A DNA stretch of 64,000 bases from Gracilaria domingensis. Lineage: Eukaryota > Rhodophyta > Florideophyceae > Gracilariales > Gracilariaceae. Where the stretch lies: assembly GCA_022539475.1 (NCBI GenBank), contig VCMS01000085.1, positions 1-64,000 of the forward strand, in the 5' to 3' direction. The translations under genes were made by a program, and so were the position numbers. Of the stretch, positions 1-10,937 are shown in pieces. The notes under the pieces were generated by a model that was given only the letters and a program-made list of their open reading frames with translations, was not told where the DNA came from and made no database searches. Every line of letters begins with the position of its first letter. The first letter of the stretch is position 1.

Positions 1-3000
1 GGAATCCCGCACCCGATGAACAGCATCAGGTAGTGCGTAGCCCTCTGGTACCATGTACATGTGGTATCTAACCAGCAAATCCATAGACTCGGGCCTATCC
101 CCCTTTTCCTTCCCACTTGCTCCAGCATGTGTCTCATCACCACGGCCCACGAATACAGAGTACGATGGGATGATTATCTTCTTCGCTGGATACACCTCCG
201 ACATCATTCGCAACTGTTGGTTGTTCATCCCCACCAGTTGATGGCTTCCAGCGCTCACCCAGAGAGGGAAGCCCTCTTTCGCAGAGGCCATTACAAAGTA
301 TCCGGTGTTACCAGTATTCATTGTTCCTTCGTAACCAGACCAGTGAAGTCGCTGTGCAGCGTCTGGCGCTTGCACTTCTTCGTGGTCCACAGAAATCGAC
401 CACCAGTTTTCGGAGTGTACATCTTCACAGCTTCCCTTTCATTGTCCCATAGTCCCAAAGCCGCAGCAATTGTACCCATTCGAACATCAAGTAAAGCACG
501 CGACCTTACAACCCACCTGAGCTCCTCATTATCCTCCGGCTTCTCCACCGTACCCCAACGTGTCGACATCACTCTCCCCTCAAATGGTCCATCGCTACCG
601 TCCTTCCATCCTTCATCATCGTTGATTATTTGAACAAACGACTTCTGTTCCTCTCCTTTCCGTATATCCGGCATCGCTCCATACTCATTCTCGAAGAAGT
701 CCACCAACTTCCCCGACACATCTCCGAACTCCCGAACTTCTTCCAACTCCTCCCATTTAGGGACAGCATTATCCGTCGCAAAGCCATCAAGCACGCAATA
801 TCCATTCTGCCTTAGCTCAGCTTGCATTCGGGCGAAGAACATTTGCCCAAATTCGTCATGCTCCTTCGCAGCAACCCACAGCACCTCTTCATCATCCATA
901 CCTGTCGGTCGAGTACGAGGATACTGCATACCAAATGTCTCCGCCCGTAGGCGATGTTCAGACCTTGCAGCGTGCCAAAACACAAGATGGTGTACATCTC
1001 TGAGATTCGAGACACTTAGCAGCTCCGACCTATGTCCCTTCGGCAAGTGAATGACTCTGAGCCAGGCGTCCTTGTGCTCAATTACGTTCTTCCCTTGCCA
1101 TTCCTGCGGTCTCAGCCTGGCATACCCGCACCATGATGGGTTCGGTGGGCCATCATATGGGTCACCTCGAACAAGTCCGTGCTCCTCAGATTCTGGAAGA
1201 GCTGTAGGTAATTCGTCATCAAATGACCCCCCACCTGTCTCTTGCTGATCGTCTGGCGCAGCATCTTTCTCGACGGTGACAACCCGTGGAACTGTCACAG
1301 AAAGAAGCTCATCGTCATCCACAAATGCAGAACTGCCTGCGTTCTCTGCATTCGCTCCCTCTCCCAATGCCACGAACTGAACCTTCATCGACCTTCCTCT
1401 CAGCACATGTTCATTTAGTTGAGACATCAGGTCATCCGGTGTCATGCTGTTCAGAGTAGATCTCATCTGTTGTGTGAAAGTCTTTCTCCGTTTCTTCCTC
1501 GGCGGAGCCCGCTGTTCTTCTTCAGAGCTATCCAGAACTTCTATGGCACCTCGATTTCGGCCGTGCTCGATTTCCCTATAACTCACCTGCGCCCGTTCTC
1601 GTGCACTTCTTCGCGGCTCCCCTTCTTCACTGGCAGATGTTGCAGCAGCAGCAGCGGGAGTGCTCCTCTTCGTCACGGACTGCTTCACTGGTGCGGGGGC
1701 GGAATTACCTTGAGCATCGTCCGCAATCGATTCTGAACGGAAGTCGCGGCAGTTCTAATTGAGTTCGTCCTGCTCCGAACACGCGGCAATGTGTTGAAGT
1801 TCACAACTTGTCCCAAAAGGAACTGATACACAGCTGCGTTGTTGTCTGGGTCTTCAACGTCATCTTCATTCGATGGAGCAGAAAGACTGACTTCGCGTTT
1901 CAGGAACACTTCCATGGACTCTTCCTCGTTCAGTTCATTCCTCACTGCTCTAGCCGCGCGGAACAGAGACACTGCTCTTTCATAAAAGAAACCTCGAACC
2001 TCCTCAAAGCTTTTCCATTGCTTTGTCTTCGTCGACTTGCCCTTCAATAGAAACATCTGAAGACAATCAAGAATGAAGGAAAACTCCTCGGCATCCAAAA
2101 CATATAGCGGAGTATGGGACAGATGTGTGAGACCTATGTCACTCACAGTCTCACATATATCCTCGAAATGGGCCAGCATTCCCTCACGAGACATGAGTTG
2201 CAGGGCGACATTGGCATATCTCAGATACTGACGCTCTTGCACAGTCCCAATCAGTTGGCTCTCCTTCAACACTTCTGTCACTTCTGCAGGATCCACGTCT
2301 GCCGGCGTCACCCCCTCAACATCTTCAATTAGAATGGCGACCACACTAACTATAGAGTGTATCTTGTCTGCAAACATCATCCTTCGCATGGTACTCGTCG
2401 ACTCATTGAGGTACGAAGCAACACATAACAATTCCTTCATCCAATGGGCCTCCCATCTCTTCGTATCAGCAGATTGCAACGCCAAAACTTGGCTAATCGC
2501 TTCCACTTCGGTGCACCAGTCGCTGCCAAATATTGTATAGCTTTCAGACGATGCAAACCATCTACAATGAAGCACTTCTTCGTTAGGCGTCCCTTGTCAG
2601 TATCCCTCTCTCCGTAGTAGCATCTTGTAAGGCCACCACTGGAGAACCCATCGACTGCAATATCCCCCGCTCCTCCATACTCTTCACAAGGGCTTCAACG
2701 TGGCGTTTACTTACTCCACGGAGTAAATTGGGCGGAGTGTCCACCAGAGTGATGTCAACAGTAACAACAACCATCCGGTACTGATTGAGGTTCACCTTTG
2801 GTACCTTCTGACGAATTCGTCTGTACATCTTGCTCCGAGTAGGTGTCCCTTGTGTTCCAGACCGCTCGCCAGAAACACTTGAACGTGCCATTCTTGCGGA
2901 CAGAAGCACAACGTCATCGTCCTGCTGCTCCGCAGTTTCTGGTGCAGTTTGGGGTACAGATGGACCAGCTCCTTGCGCGGATTGCGCATCCGCGTCTGGA

Positions 3001-3706
3001 AGGGGACCTTTCATGATCTCATCTTCCTCCTCTTGCACAGCCGTCCCCTGCTGAACCGTCTGTTTCGACGCAGAAGTTCCCCTTGTGTCGACGGTCTGAT
3101 TCATCGCAGGAGAAGCCCTTTTCGACGCAGTGGGCTTCGTAGCGGAGGTAGACTTTGTTTGACCTGTCCGCTTTGTAGCTGGGGATGCTCTCGTCTCCAT
3201 AGACCGCTTCGTAATAGACGACGGACCTGCCCGCGGAGGTGCTACTGATGCGCTACCTCTCGGTGTTGATGAACTTCAATTGGCTCCGTGCGGCTTGTCG
3301 GCGTCATCACCTGACTCATAGCGCTCACCGTTCCTCGCTTCGACGCCGGAATGCTGGCTGCCACCGGTTCCATCATTTTCTCATCCCAAGGAGCGGCCGT
3401 CCGGAGATCCTGGATATATTGTGGAAGATCCAGGCCCTCCGCCCGGTAAGGGTAGAACGTCTGACCGCTTCGACTGATGAGAATATTATGAACCACCACA
3501 AGACCTGGGTCCAATTGCTTCCCGTGCAACTCGCGGCGTAGAACACTTCCAATTCCATGCAACAACGCTTCCCCGACTATCACCTTTCCTTCATCCTCAA
3601 TATCCATCTGCAGAGAAACCCGCATTCCACCTTGCAATAATCGAGTGCTCCGCCGAGTGCGAGGAGTCACGCTTTGCGTACGCTTTCGAACACGAGTTGG
3701 CTTCAT
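1..3706 (-). pseudogene. ParB-like domain plus Fe(II)/2-oxoglutarate dioxygenase fusion protein, copy A, C-terminus outside window
   Basis: The gene reads leftwards from ATG at 3,706. In order it shows a conserved N-terminal segment, a Ser/Thr/Lys-rich linker, a ParB-like module (VSKRHVEALVKSMEERGILQ near 2,690, then FIVDGLHRLKA near 2,560), a helical region, a basic nuclear-import-like stretch (PRKKRRK), and a C-terminal double-stranded beta-helix dioxygenase with the HxD iron ligand pair in LHSDF (about 345), a distal His in GDETHAGASG (about 125) and a candidate 2-oxoglutarate Arg in VRYHMY. The coding sequence is in five open segments (3,706-3,242, 3,200-2,583, 2,575-1,685, 1,688-318, and below 318), so at least four frameshifts separate them. 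Copy A keeps the HR pair of the ParB motif (GLHRLKA) that copy B has lost. The substrate of the oxygenase is unknown; family assignment rests on motifs only. Confidence 0.7.
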
Positions 3707-3765
3707 GTTGAACAGCTATTGCAGTGAAAGGTGTATATCAACAATACGCTCGCTCTGGACGATAC

Positions 3766-5117
3766 AACAACGGAGGCGAGCCTTTAAATGGCGACTTACG
3801 CTGGGCACCCCCGCTTTCGGCAGCTCCTCCCAGCGCACTGCCAGTCTCGTCCGTGTCCTGTCCGTGGCCGCTCGCACACTGATTGTACGCTTTAGAGTCG
3901 TGGAGTTCGCGCAATGATGACTTACGCGAGCAATGGTCGCGTTCTTTAATCATGCTCTTCAAATGCTTTGCATAGTAGTCAAGAGTACACTCATTCACTT
4001 CCATGTACAGCCTACTCCCGCAAATACACGTGGACAGCGGCGCCAACGTACCGGCGGCCGGGTGTAGCGAAATCACTGCGCGGCGGCGTCTTTTGGGAGG
4101 TCCCAGGAAGGCGCCAGAATGTGGCCAGAACGTGCCCGGGGGGGGGAGTCGGCCGTGTTAGGGTAGCTACCCTAACACGACCGGACCCCACCGCCCGCGG
4201 GCATAAAATCGCACATTTTTCAAAAAATCGCCCAAAACGTGCCCGCGGGCGGGGGGGGGGGGGGTCGGTCGTGTTAGGGTAGGTACCCTAACACGACCGA
4301 CCCCCCCCGCCCGCGGGCACGTTCTGGCCACATTTTGACACCCTCCAGAGACCCAAAACACTCCTCCCGGCACTTCCTGTACCCACTGCGTCACCTTAGT
4401 GCACCATCCCGTCATCTTCACCCTCCAGACACTCCCTAATTTCCGGGATGGTGCACTGAGGTGACCATCCCGTCTTCTCCACCCTCCAGACACTCCCTAA
4501 TTTCCGGGATGGTGCACTGAGGTGACGAAATCACTGCCGGAAGTGCCGGGAGGAGTGTTTTGGGAGGTCTCCGGAGGGTGTCAAAAAATCGTCCAAATCG
4601 TGCCCGCGGGCGGGGGGGGTCGGTCGTGTTAGGGTACCTACCCTAACACGACTGGACCCCCCGCCCGCGGGCACATTTTAGACGATTTTTTGAAAAATAT
4701 GCGATTTTATGCCCGCGGGCGGGGGTTCCGGTCGTGTTAGGGTACCTACCCTAACACGACCGACCCCCCCGCCCGCGAGCACGTTCTGGTCACATTCCGG
4801 CGCCTTCCGGAGACCTCCCAAAACACTCCTCCCGGCACTTCCGGCAGTGATTTCGCTGCACACGCTGTGCACATATATCAAACTAGAGAAAACCACCGCT
4901 TCACACCCACTTGATCCGCGACTTTTAGCACAATACGGGACCGTTGCAATAGCTCCGAATCGCGACGTGGCCGACACGCGACGCTATCGCTCTGACACGC
5001 GACGCTATCGCTCCGAGCGGACACGGACACGGACGAGACTGGCAGTGCGCTGGGAGGAGCTGCCGAAAGCGGGGGTGCCCAGCGTAAGTCGCCATTTAAA
5101 GGCTCGCCTCCGTTGTT
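3766..5117. repeat. Inverted promoter arms (3,766-3,858 and 5,025-5,117), copy A
   Basis: The segment around AGGCGAGCCTTTAAATGGCG at 3,774 reappears as its reverse complement at about 5,090-5,110, and the match runs on through GGGTGCCC, GCTGCCGAAAGC and the CGGACACGGAC tract. Both divergent genes therefore start next to the same sequence in mirror image. The same arms are present in copy B (20,484-20,580 and 21,643-21,742). Confidence 0.8.
4066..4857. repeat. Nested fold-back palindrome with G-runs and TTAGGGTA/TACCCTAA cores, copy A
   Basis: The region opens with AGCGAAATCACTGC at 4,066-4,079 and closes with its exact reverse complement at 4,844-4,857. Inside are four near-perfect palindromes built on TCGTGTTAGGGTA facing TACCCTAACACGA, centred near 4,168, 4,283, 4,640 and 4,745. 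They are flanked by G-runs and C-runs of 6 to 14 bases and by CGCCCGCGGGCACG. An extra internal copy of the outer arm starts at about 4,526. Copy B has the same unit once, as a single fold-back of 230 bp, so copy A looks like an internal amplification of it. Extruded hairpins or G-quadruplexes are possible. Confidence 0.85.
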
Positions 5118-5129
5118 TGCGCTGAAGCG

Positions 5130-7192
5130 ATGGATTCCACCGATGTTGGAGAGGAGATACATCCTATCGACATGAGTGCTCCGCCTCCGGCGTTCCATGC
5201 ATATGTCAGACTTTTCTTGGTTCTTCGCGATGCTTTGGCAAGCAGCGATGGAGGCCCTGATCGGCCACGGGACGTAGGGTTTAGAGGGTTAATAGAGTTC
5301 TGCGCCGAGAACTATAAGGATATCCCGGAGGCAAGAAAGATGTTTGAGGAGGCCACTAACTCCAAGAACCTGCAGAACTTGACACTGCAACAGCTGCAAA
5401 AGAGTGTTGTGAATAACAAACCTGTGGAACAACGATATCTTGTAACGAAGCTTCTTGACAAGAAGGACGGGGATGAGGACCAGAGACTGCGCGATGTTTT
5501 CCTTCTCTCTATGGATATGGGTATATACCTACCGGTGCGATGCCTGGTTGGTTATTTCATGACCAGGAGAAAGCAGGTTCTGAAGACGACAGTGTTCATC
5601 CCACCAACAGCTGTGAACCCATTTGAGGTCGTTATATATCATACTTCGGCCACATAATGGGAGAGAACGACAACATCCGAATGATGAAGAAGAAACAACC
5701 GAAAAAGAAACGAAAAGTGAACCATGCACCATCTGTGTACATACCCACTTTTACGTCGTTCTCCAAAGACAACTGTGATCGACTGGGATTCGCTATCAGT
5801 GAGGTCGTATGGGCATGGAGTTGTTTTGCGGCTCATCTTGGATACACGAACGTTCAGCACATGGTGAAACCATACATTTACATGAATATTCAGACGTTGA
5901 AGTATACAGCGCTAGAGACACGGGAGTCTGGTTATGCCCCGCCGAGCCAGAGTACTCGATTCAACACAAAGGATGTGCCACAGAGCAGTACTAGTGGATC
6001 GGTGGAGACCTTGAGTGATGAATGCGATACAAACCTGCGAATACTGGCTAAGGAGTTTTTGACAGACCTCGAAACCATATGCACCCACGATAGCCTCTAT
6101 AGCTTACGGGCTGATCAGATGAGGAACTGGATAGAGTTTTCGGAGATACGGATGGATACCGTATCTAGCTCTGACTCCGGTGAGTTGCCTGCTCGATTTC
6201 AGAAGTTTTCGGAGTTGCTATGGAAACCGATACAGGATATGCGTCATGCGGCAGGGTTCCATGTCGGCATTCACGCGAAACCTGATATTGAACTGACGAA
6301 AACCCCTAAAACTTCCGGTAATGCCGAACCTTCTTCGACCAAGTCTGCCCCACCCCCACCTCGTCGAGAGTATATGAACCTCGTGAGCTCCCATAGCGAC
6401 GAGTTCGAGAAGCCGGTGAATCTTGCGGAGCATGAATCTCGGGTTGCCGGTTACAACATCCAAAAGACTGGTATTGAGCCGCCCATGAAGGGGATATCCA
6501 GTCTCCTTCGAATGAATATGGACAAGGTGTGGAAGGGGATGAGAAAGTCACACTTTGTAGCGTACAACTGTGACATGACGGACCTGAGGCACACACACGA
6601 AACGTTTGTGAATCAGAGTGAGATTTTATGGGGTGAGGCACAGCTTGTCCTAACAGACCCTCCCTTTAACACTCGAAGGAAGAGGAACAAACGGAATAGT
6701 GGTCACGATGTCTTCAGTGAGGAAGACATGATCCGTACGGCTGACTTAATAAGTTCCGCGCTTCGGTCAGGTGGGCACTTCATTATATTCTGTGCCATGG
6801 CACAGTTTCATGTTTGGCACAGGATACTTTCGGAAACGGCGAGTACGAAAGATGAAGCTGGAAGCGAAGGTAAACCAGAACTCATGCCTTCGTTTAAAGC
6901 GGATGCGAATCCACTGGTGTTCATCCGGGATCGCAGTAATGTTGGAGGGAATCCACGGAAGTTTGGGATACAGCCCGTAACGGAGTACGCCGTTCATGGG
7001 GTGAAGCGTGGATTGCGACCATCGGAGGAAGCCAGTCTTACTCCATTTGAGAAGAACCATTTCATTCCTTCTACTTTCCCAGCTAACAGGAATGTAATTG
7101 ACCGGGTGCCAAAACCGAGAGCGGGGGAGTGTTTGACATGGAAGGTACATGATCCAGGTAGTTCAGTACCAGGTGGGCAGTACATAAGGTAG
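5130..7192 (+). pseudogene. DNA amino-methyltransferase (N6/N4, beta-class), copy A, C-terminally deleted
   Basis: The gene starts at ATG 5,130, as in copy B (21,756). Two short length differences near 5,625-5,640 shift the frame, so the visible frames are 5,130-5,657 and 5,657-7,192. The second keeps the nuclear-import motif PKKKRKV (about 5,700) and the catalytic motif IV as LTDPPFNTRRKRN (about 6,650), followed by a GGHFIIFCAMAQFHVW strand typical of the amino-methyltransferase core. The internal element deletion at 7,188 ends the frame at once after GQYIR. Motif I (cofactor binding), which in this permuted class lies after motif IV, and the SET domain are therefore gone. Catalytic activity is not expected. 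Confidence 0.75.
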
Positions 7193-10100
7193 TTTGATCG
7201 AACAACATGGACAGTTCCCTGTAGCGCAGAAGCCGGAACCATCCCGTACCAAGGAGTTAACTCTACGATAGTCTCCGCTTTGGAATGACGAGGGAATGGA
7301 AGAGTGTGGTTCTTTTCATCGTTTGTAGCCCACCGTAAAGATATGCATTTCAATATGTGGTCGATGTTTGTTGCGGGGGGTAAAACCTCGAAATACCGGA
7401 CGAATGCCACCTCTGGTGCGGTAAGTGCAGAATCAAGGAGAGATATTCGAATCAGAGCGACTACCTGGGCAACCCAAGTCTCTGAATCTTCTCCGCTTAC
7501 CAATACAGTGGAAAACTTTGGCTTTCTACTCGGACCAAATGCTGGAGAAGCGAAGACACGTTGGGTGATGGGGTATTTGGGTCGTCCCAGCTTAAGTGCC
7601 TTAGAAGACGAATCGAAGTGTTCAAGAGTCGGAACGAAACCGCCTTTCACGAGGGCCGAATTCACCAGAGTTATCCTTGTCTTTTCTGGGAAGTATGTAA
7701 TAGAGTGCTCATCCAGTGTTTCTTTCACGAGACTGAGGAAAGGAGGAAGGGCCTGTTCACCAATTTGATCAAGAATCGACCTTGTGTCCCTACTTGAGAA
7801 CATCTCTCTAACAGCAGTCCATGTTTTTGAATTGGACATACTTGAAACACAATGTTGAAGAGCTCGTAAAGTGAAAGAACGCCCTCTTATTGCAAACCGA
7901 GGAAGCTGTGTGGAAGTTCCTGGTAAACCTAGATTACGCTGGTAAGGAGTATTGCCATTCCATTGCTTTCTAACATGTCCGTGCTCAATGGAGCGAATAG
8001 TCTCCTCCACAGCCGTTGCTGTTCTTCTGGACGTCTTTTTGCAGTGTCTTTTAAATAGCAGGTGTGCATGTTCGTATATGCCTGCGTCGTAGTACTTGAT
8101 ACTTCCCAGACGGCGAATATCGTCCACGAGATGATCGAGAAGATGAAACTTCAGAGTTCCCAGTCTGGAGGGATGAAAATCCGCCAGAGTCTTTGTTGCG
8201 AAACGCTTGAAGGCTTCAATCTCCGAACTAAGACACAGGAGAGAGCTGTCAGTCCAATACTGGTCACGATTGTATCTGAATAAGGTCGAAAGCAAGTCCG
8301 AGTACTGATAGAAGGCGGTTGTGATTGGGGCAACGTCCTGTTCTCCACAGCATATGTCAAAGAATGCTCCTATGAAGGGGAAGACCATATCAAGTGCTTT
8401 GTAGTTTTTGGCCTCCAGCATTCCACGGAGACCGTCTTTCGTAAAGATACCATTCAAAGATTTGCCTTTCTCTTGCGTGGACAAATCGATACGTAAACCT
8501 TTGGCAGGAGAATCGCGTTCTATGGCAGCTAGAATTGCGTTTGCAAGGTTGAGGAGTTGGGTGCGTATCGTTCGAAATGAACGCGATGCAGATGTTCCTA
8601 TTGTGGTGCACAGGGTGTCTGACTGCAGTCTCTCGATTGTGGCTGTTTTTATCAACTTTGAGATGCCGAGATGCAAGTTGTGTAATGGTTCGAATGAGAA
8701 CAGACTGTATGGAGACAATCCCAGGATCATTCCAAGGCTTACGGAAGTTTCGAGGAACGAAGGAATGAGAGATATGGAATTTGAACGCATCAGAGTATCC
8801 GCTTGAGATCTCCTCTCCCTCGCACGACGTGGACGTCTTTCCGCCTCGTCTTTTTGTGCATGTTGCAAGATAGCTGTGTATGTCTTTCGGATGCTTTTCG
8901 TGTGCTTTTGAGAACGTCCGTTGAATGAGGTGGGAATAGGACTGCATAAAGATGAGCGAGGGGCTTTGCATCTATGACACGGGCTTTCCGTTTTGGTCCC
9001 ATGAAGAATGGACAGAATGTCCTTAGCCTCAGCAATATCCGCACAATAACTTGCAAGCAGAGGATGGCACACTCGACTTAGTTTGTCTTCGCCGATGAAC
9101 TGAAAACCTTTCTGCGTGAGATTCAGAATGGGCTCCAGGACTTGACGAAGAGATTCTTGAAGGATTTTCATCCTATACTCGCGTAGAGACTTGCTAGAAA
9201 CGAATTGCATTGCGTCTGCTTCAGATGCGGAAACCTTGATCAGTGTGGTAGGGAAGTATGCCACTACTGTGAGGTCATCACGGATACACTTACGGCGAAG
9301 CTTGTCGGAGAATTTGACAAACATGAGGTGAAGAGGATAGGCGGTAACCGATGTTTGCTTTAGAGTTGTTGAAGACTTATCGGTGTATACCTGCAGAAGA
9401 CGTACGAAAGGTTCACTGTAACTTATTTCTTGGGAGTACCACACTATTCTACTATCCAAAGAGCCCATGACCATTTCCTTAAGTTTTGAGGTGGCGTCTC
9501 TTGCGAGAGAGCCGGACATGGGGTGAGATATTTTCGTGAAGTGGGTCTGAGGTATAGGATGGAAGACTGTGTTTTCGTTACTAGCCAATTGGAGCTGTTT
9601 CACAAGTGTCTGAACAAGGTCTCTCGTGTAGAGGGTGGCGCTGAACTTACATCCTTCTGGCGAGACAGTTCTTCGATTGAAACCGTCCTTTGAGGCGTAT
9701 CGTTCGAAAATGGCGTTCTTCAGTTCTGTACAGCGCTTGGAACTTGTTATGGTCTCGTTGACTCGCTTTTGCGAGAATCGCGGGTCCCAAAGTAGCCCAA
9801 TTAGCTCGTCAGCCTGACGATGACCAAGGTTGGAAGCTACTGAAGCCAGACAAACGGTGAGATAATCCATATGCAAATCACCGAGGGTTTCCTCAGAAGG
9901 CACTGGGCGGGAACTGCTTCCGTGTTCTCGCTCTAATGACGCGGGACCCGGGGAAGGAGAAACACAATGCGAAGTGTCCGGAATGGGAGGGGCGCACGGA
10001 GTGGGGTCGAAGATGTCCTCGGACACCGGAGGCTCGGGAAGGCGACAAGGGGCAGTGACCGTTTCGGAAGATGCGGGCGCGGGTGCGGAAAGCTTGAGAC

Positions 10101-10347
10101 GCTTGCTTCTCCGAATGGGCCGGCTATTGTCGTCTTCCAGCGCTGCTTTCAGACGAAACGGGCAATGGTTGACATGCTGTTGAAGATATAAGACTCCTCG
10201 GCGAGTAACGAAGGGGCACCCACGCTTCTTATGTGTACAGTAGTAGACCATGGAAAGAAGAAATGAACGAGAAACGACGACAAAGACTGCAAGGGAAGGT
10301 TGTAAGAAGGGAGAAGGAGGTCGAGCGACAGTCAAGATCGACGTCAT
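6994..10347 (-). CDS. CACTA/Plavaka-like transposase, copy A (long open frame, altered C-terminus)
   Basis: An uninterrupted frame of 1,117 codons runs from ATG 10,347; ATG 10,251, just before the zinc finger, is an alternative start. The N-terminus has a C2HC-type finger (CTHKKRGCPF...HVNHC), followed by a Ser/Pro-rich linker with a basic RRSKRLKL stretch. The core shows features of the Plavaka/CACTA DDE family: YTDKSSTTLKQTSVTAYPLH with a candidate catalytic Asp, a C-x2-C knuckle in PCHRCKAP, LHNLHLGISK, and a late acidic site in YYDAGIYEHAHLLFKRHCKK. The last residues read into antisense methyltransferase sequence because of the internal deletion, replacing a native tail of about 29 residues seen in copy B. 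A TATA-like AATATATTC lies about 25 bp before ATG 10,347. This is the best-preserved transposase in the window; family assignment is by motif order, not by search. Confidence 0.75.
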   Translation of the reverse strand: MTSILTVARPPSPFLQPSLAVFVVVSRSFLLSMVYYCTHKKRGCPFVTRRGVLYLQQHVNHCPFRLKAALEDDNSRPIRRSKRLKLSAPAPASSETVTAPCRLPEPPVSEDIFDPTPCAPPIPDTSHCVSPSPGPASLEREHGSSSRPVPSEETLGDLHMDYLTVCLASVASNLGHRQADELIGLLWDPRFSQKRVNETITSSKRCTELKNAIFERYASKDGFNRRTVSPEGCKFSATLYTRDLVQTLVKQLQLASNENTVFHPIPQTHFTKISHPMSGSLARDATSKLKEMVMGSLDSRIVWYSQEISYSEPFVRLLQVYTDKSSTTLKQTSVTAYPLHLMFVKFSDKLRRKCIRDDLTVVAYFPTTLIKVSASEADAMQFVSSKSLREYRMKILQESLRQVLEPILNLTQKGFQFIGEDKLSRVCHPLLASYCADIAEAKDILSILHGTKTESPCHRCKAPRSSLCSPIPTSFNGRSQKHTKSIRKTYTAILQHAQKDEAERRPRRARERRSQADTLMRSNSISLIPSFLETSVSLGMILGLSPYSLFSFEPLHNLHLGISKLIKTATIERLQSDTLCTTIGTSASRSFRTIRTQLLNLANAILAAIERDSPAKGLRIDLSTQEKGKSLNGIFTKDGLRGMLEAKNYKALDMVFPFIGAFFDICCGEQDVAPITTAFYQYSDLLSTLFRYNRDQYWTDSSLLCLSSEIEAFKRFATKTLADFHPSRLGTLKFHLLDHLVDDIRRLGSIKYYDAGIYEHAHLLFKRHCKKTSRRTATAVEETIRSIEHGHVRKQWNGNTPYQRNLGLPGTSTQLPRFAIRGRSFTLRALQHCVSSMSNSKTWTAVREMFSSRDTRSILDQIGEQALPPFLSLVKETLDEHSITYFPEKTRITLVNSALVKGGFVPTLEHFDSSSKALKLGRPKYPITQRVFASPAFGPSRKPKFSTVLVSGEDSETWVAQVVALIRISLLDSALTAPEVAFVRYFEVLPPATNIDHILKCISLRWATNDEKNHTLPFPRHSKAETIVELTPWYGMVPASALQGTVHVVRSNYLMYCPPGTELPGSCTFHVKHSPALGFGTRSITFLLAGKVEGMKWFFSNGVRLASSDGRNPRFTP

Positions 10348-10660
10348 GCTGAGAACGGAGAATATATTTTGAGTTTAAATCACGTGCTTTTGTTCAAAAA
10401 GGAACGTAGGTACACGTCGACCTCAACACAAGGGTGTACTTCTCGTATTATCTACCACCGGTTATAAACCTGTGGTTTCGCAACGTTGTAGGCTGTACAC
10501 TTGTCCAATCTCGCACAGAAAAATAAATCTCTTCCCTCCGCCGCCGCCGCCGCCCGTCCGACGTCCGACCTTCTGTTACCGTCGTGATCCGTGCCATCCT
10601 CGCGTTCTACTCCGCTCCGTCGTACTTTTTTCCGCCCTCGCACTCGCTACGAAGTAGCGT

Positions 10661-10747
10661 GCGGAGAAAGAGAATGAGTACGCTTCATCTCTGCTTAATG
10701 GATTCCATTAAGCGGACATGAAGCGTACCTCATTCTCTTTCTCCGCT
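10661..10747. repeat. Imperfect hairpin upstream of transposase, copy A
   Basis: GCGGAGAAAGAGAATGA at 10,661 pairs with CATTCTCTTTCTCCGC ending at 10,747. Inner segments GTACGCTTCAT/ATGAAGCGTAC and TTAATGGA/TCCATTAA also pair. Partial versions occur near 31,160 (copy B) and 48,785-48,850 (copy C). It lies between the transposase start and the terminal repeats and may bind transposase or act in regulation. Confidence 0.7.
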
Positions 10748-10937
10748 CTCGTCGGACGCCTCCATAAAGCGGACAGCATCCGTATCTCACGGATGTATTC
10801 CGTGCAGTCTTTCCGTGCAGTCTTTTCGTACGTGCTTCCATATCCTTCTACGTATCTTTGTTCTAAACTAACCAATCCTCACCACGTCTCTTCGCGCTCT
10901 GCGACATGTAAACGGCAGGAAAAAGGCTTTGGGTTAC

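Larger units (their letters stand above)
3707..5129. promoter_or_regulatory. Divergent promoter region between the ParB/dioxygenase and methyltransferase genes, copy A
   Basis: About 1.4 kb separates the two divergent start codons. It is bounded by inverted arms of about 90 bp (3,766-3,858 and 5,025-5,117). Each arm carries TTTAAA on the gene-proximal side: the right one at about 5,095 is some 30-35 bp before the ATG at 5,130, a plausible TATA-like spacing; the left one at about 3,783 is about 77 bp before ATG 3,706. Between the arms lie a fold-back repeat and an approximately 60-bp direct repeat containing GGGATGGTGCACTGAGGTGA (two copies around 4,445-4,525). The arrangement predicts co-expression of both genes; that is inference. 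Confidence 0.6.

Noticed and set aside
4150-4760. TTAGGG words considered as an interstitial telomere array
   Set aside because: They occur singly in palindromes rather than as a head-to-tail array.
5089-5095. GTAAGT in the promoter arms considered as a splice donor
   Set aside because: Only about 36 bp before the start codon with no acceptor between; more likely coincidental or part of the promoter.
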